A DNA stretch of 64,000 nt from Methyloversatilis sp. XJ19-49 (GTDB taxonomy: Bacteria > Pseudomonadota > Gammaproteobacteria > Burkholderiales > Rhodocyclaceae). The notes below the pieces were generated by a model. It searched no databases. It saw only the letters and a program-made list of their open reading frames with translations, and was not told the origin of the DNA. Positions 63,693-64,000 of this stretch are shown here, piece by piece; positions within the stretch are counted from its first letter, which is position 1; each line of letters starts with the position of its first letter. Both the position numbers and the translations under genes were made by a program. Location: the NCBI RefSeq assembly GCF_024580145.1, contig NZ_JANINI010000002.1:310001-374000 (forward strand). The letters run 5' to 3'.

Positions 63693-64000
63693 TCAGCGCA
63701 CCGTGTAGTTGCGCGCCTCCAGACAGGCGGTCATCGCGCGCACGTAAGCCGCGCGCGCCGGGGCGGCGTCTTCGGGCGGCACGCCGCCGGACACCCGGGT
63801 CGGGTCGTAGCCGGTCTGGGACGACGCCCAGTCGTGGCATTCGAAGCGGTCGGTCGCCTGCTGTTCCGCGCTCTGGCCGGCGGCCGGATAGACGAACAGC
63901 TCGTCCGATCCGGCGGGCTCGCTGTCGGCGTACCGGCCTTCCGGCGGCTCGACCACAACATAACCGTCGTCGCGCCGCGCGTAGTACACGTCGTCGTAGC
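63693..64000 (-). CDS. Unknown protein, C-terminal part (5' end outside window)
   Basis: The frame is open to the right edge. The visible C-terminal part reads YYARRDDGYVVVEPPEG, then TDRFECHDWASSQTGYDPTRVSGG and RAMTACLEARNYTVR. The FECHDWASSQTGYDP segment is seen at the ends of some exported proteins of proteobacteria, but no function follows. Two cysteines are present. The start lies beyond the window. Confidence 0.6.
   Translation of the reverse strand, partial: YDDVYYARRDDGYVVVEPPEGRYADSEPAGSDELFVYPAAGQSAEQQATDRFECHDWASSQTGYDPTRVSGGVPPEDAAPARAAYVRAMTACLEARNYTVR

Overview
The window is GC-rich chromosomal DNA of a betaproteobacterium. The evidence is the order dnaA-dnaN-gyrB without recF, the rpmH-rnpA-yidD-yidC-mnmE / mnmG-rsmG-parA-parB block, the dacA-ybeD-lipB-lipA operon, and PEP-CTERM proteins of the kind common in Rhodocyclales and Nitrosomonadales. 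The exact genus cannot be fixed from sequence alone; a Rhodocyclales-like aerobe or facultative aerobe is the best guess. No tRNA, rRNA, CRISPR or insertion sequence was recognised.

Layout. 1-7.1 kb holds a HipA-like kinase remnant at the left edge, PhnA/YjdM, a CurA-type reductase, an oleate hydratase-family flavoprotein, and a three-gene dehydrogenase operon (aldehyde dehydrogenase, SDR, zinc alcohol dehydrogenase). 7.2-23.5 kb is the replication-origin core: gyrB, dnaN, a probable oriC with DnaA boxes, dnaA, the rpmH cluster, two perfect parS sites flanking a TSUP permease gene, mnmG, rsmG, parA and parB. 23.5-33.5 kb holds a small cytochrome c, a fatty-acid desaturase, two PEP-CTERM proteins, a complete livKHMGF branched-chain amino acid ABC operon and a periplasmic LigE-type DNA ligase. 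At 33.5-34.5 kb are REP-type repeats and a broken di-heme peroxidase.

34.5-50.7 kb is the most interesting part. A sigma-54 activator (41.8-43.1 kb) sits among four promoter-like sites with the sigma-54 pattern TGGCAC-N5-TTG. They precede (i) a peroxiredoxin / TDT-family channel / hydrolase set, (ii) a persulfide-dioxygenase-like protein / DsrE / ZIP set, (iii) an orphan Rieske protein and (iv) a long cytochrome bd operon. That operon runs cydP-cydA-cydB-cydX-ybgE, then a sulfide:quinone oxidoreductase, a small membrane protein and a rhodanese, followed by a periplasmic rhodanese and a glutaredoxin-CcdA fusion. Read together, these genes look like a sulfide/sulfane-sulfur oxidation and tolerance regulon feeding a sulfide-resistant quinol oxidase. 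An HNH-nuclease gene pair of less typical composition interrupts this region.

50.7-52.5 kb is a tandem array of thirteen exact 130-bp units, each carrying two inverted REP hairpins, lying between the 3' ends of convergent genes. 52.5-64 kb holds the lipoate/dacA operon, a heavy-metal RND efflux operon ending in a PII-like protein gene, a CorC/CNNM-type membrane protein, and the 3' part of an unknown gene at the right edge.
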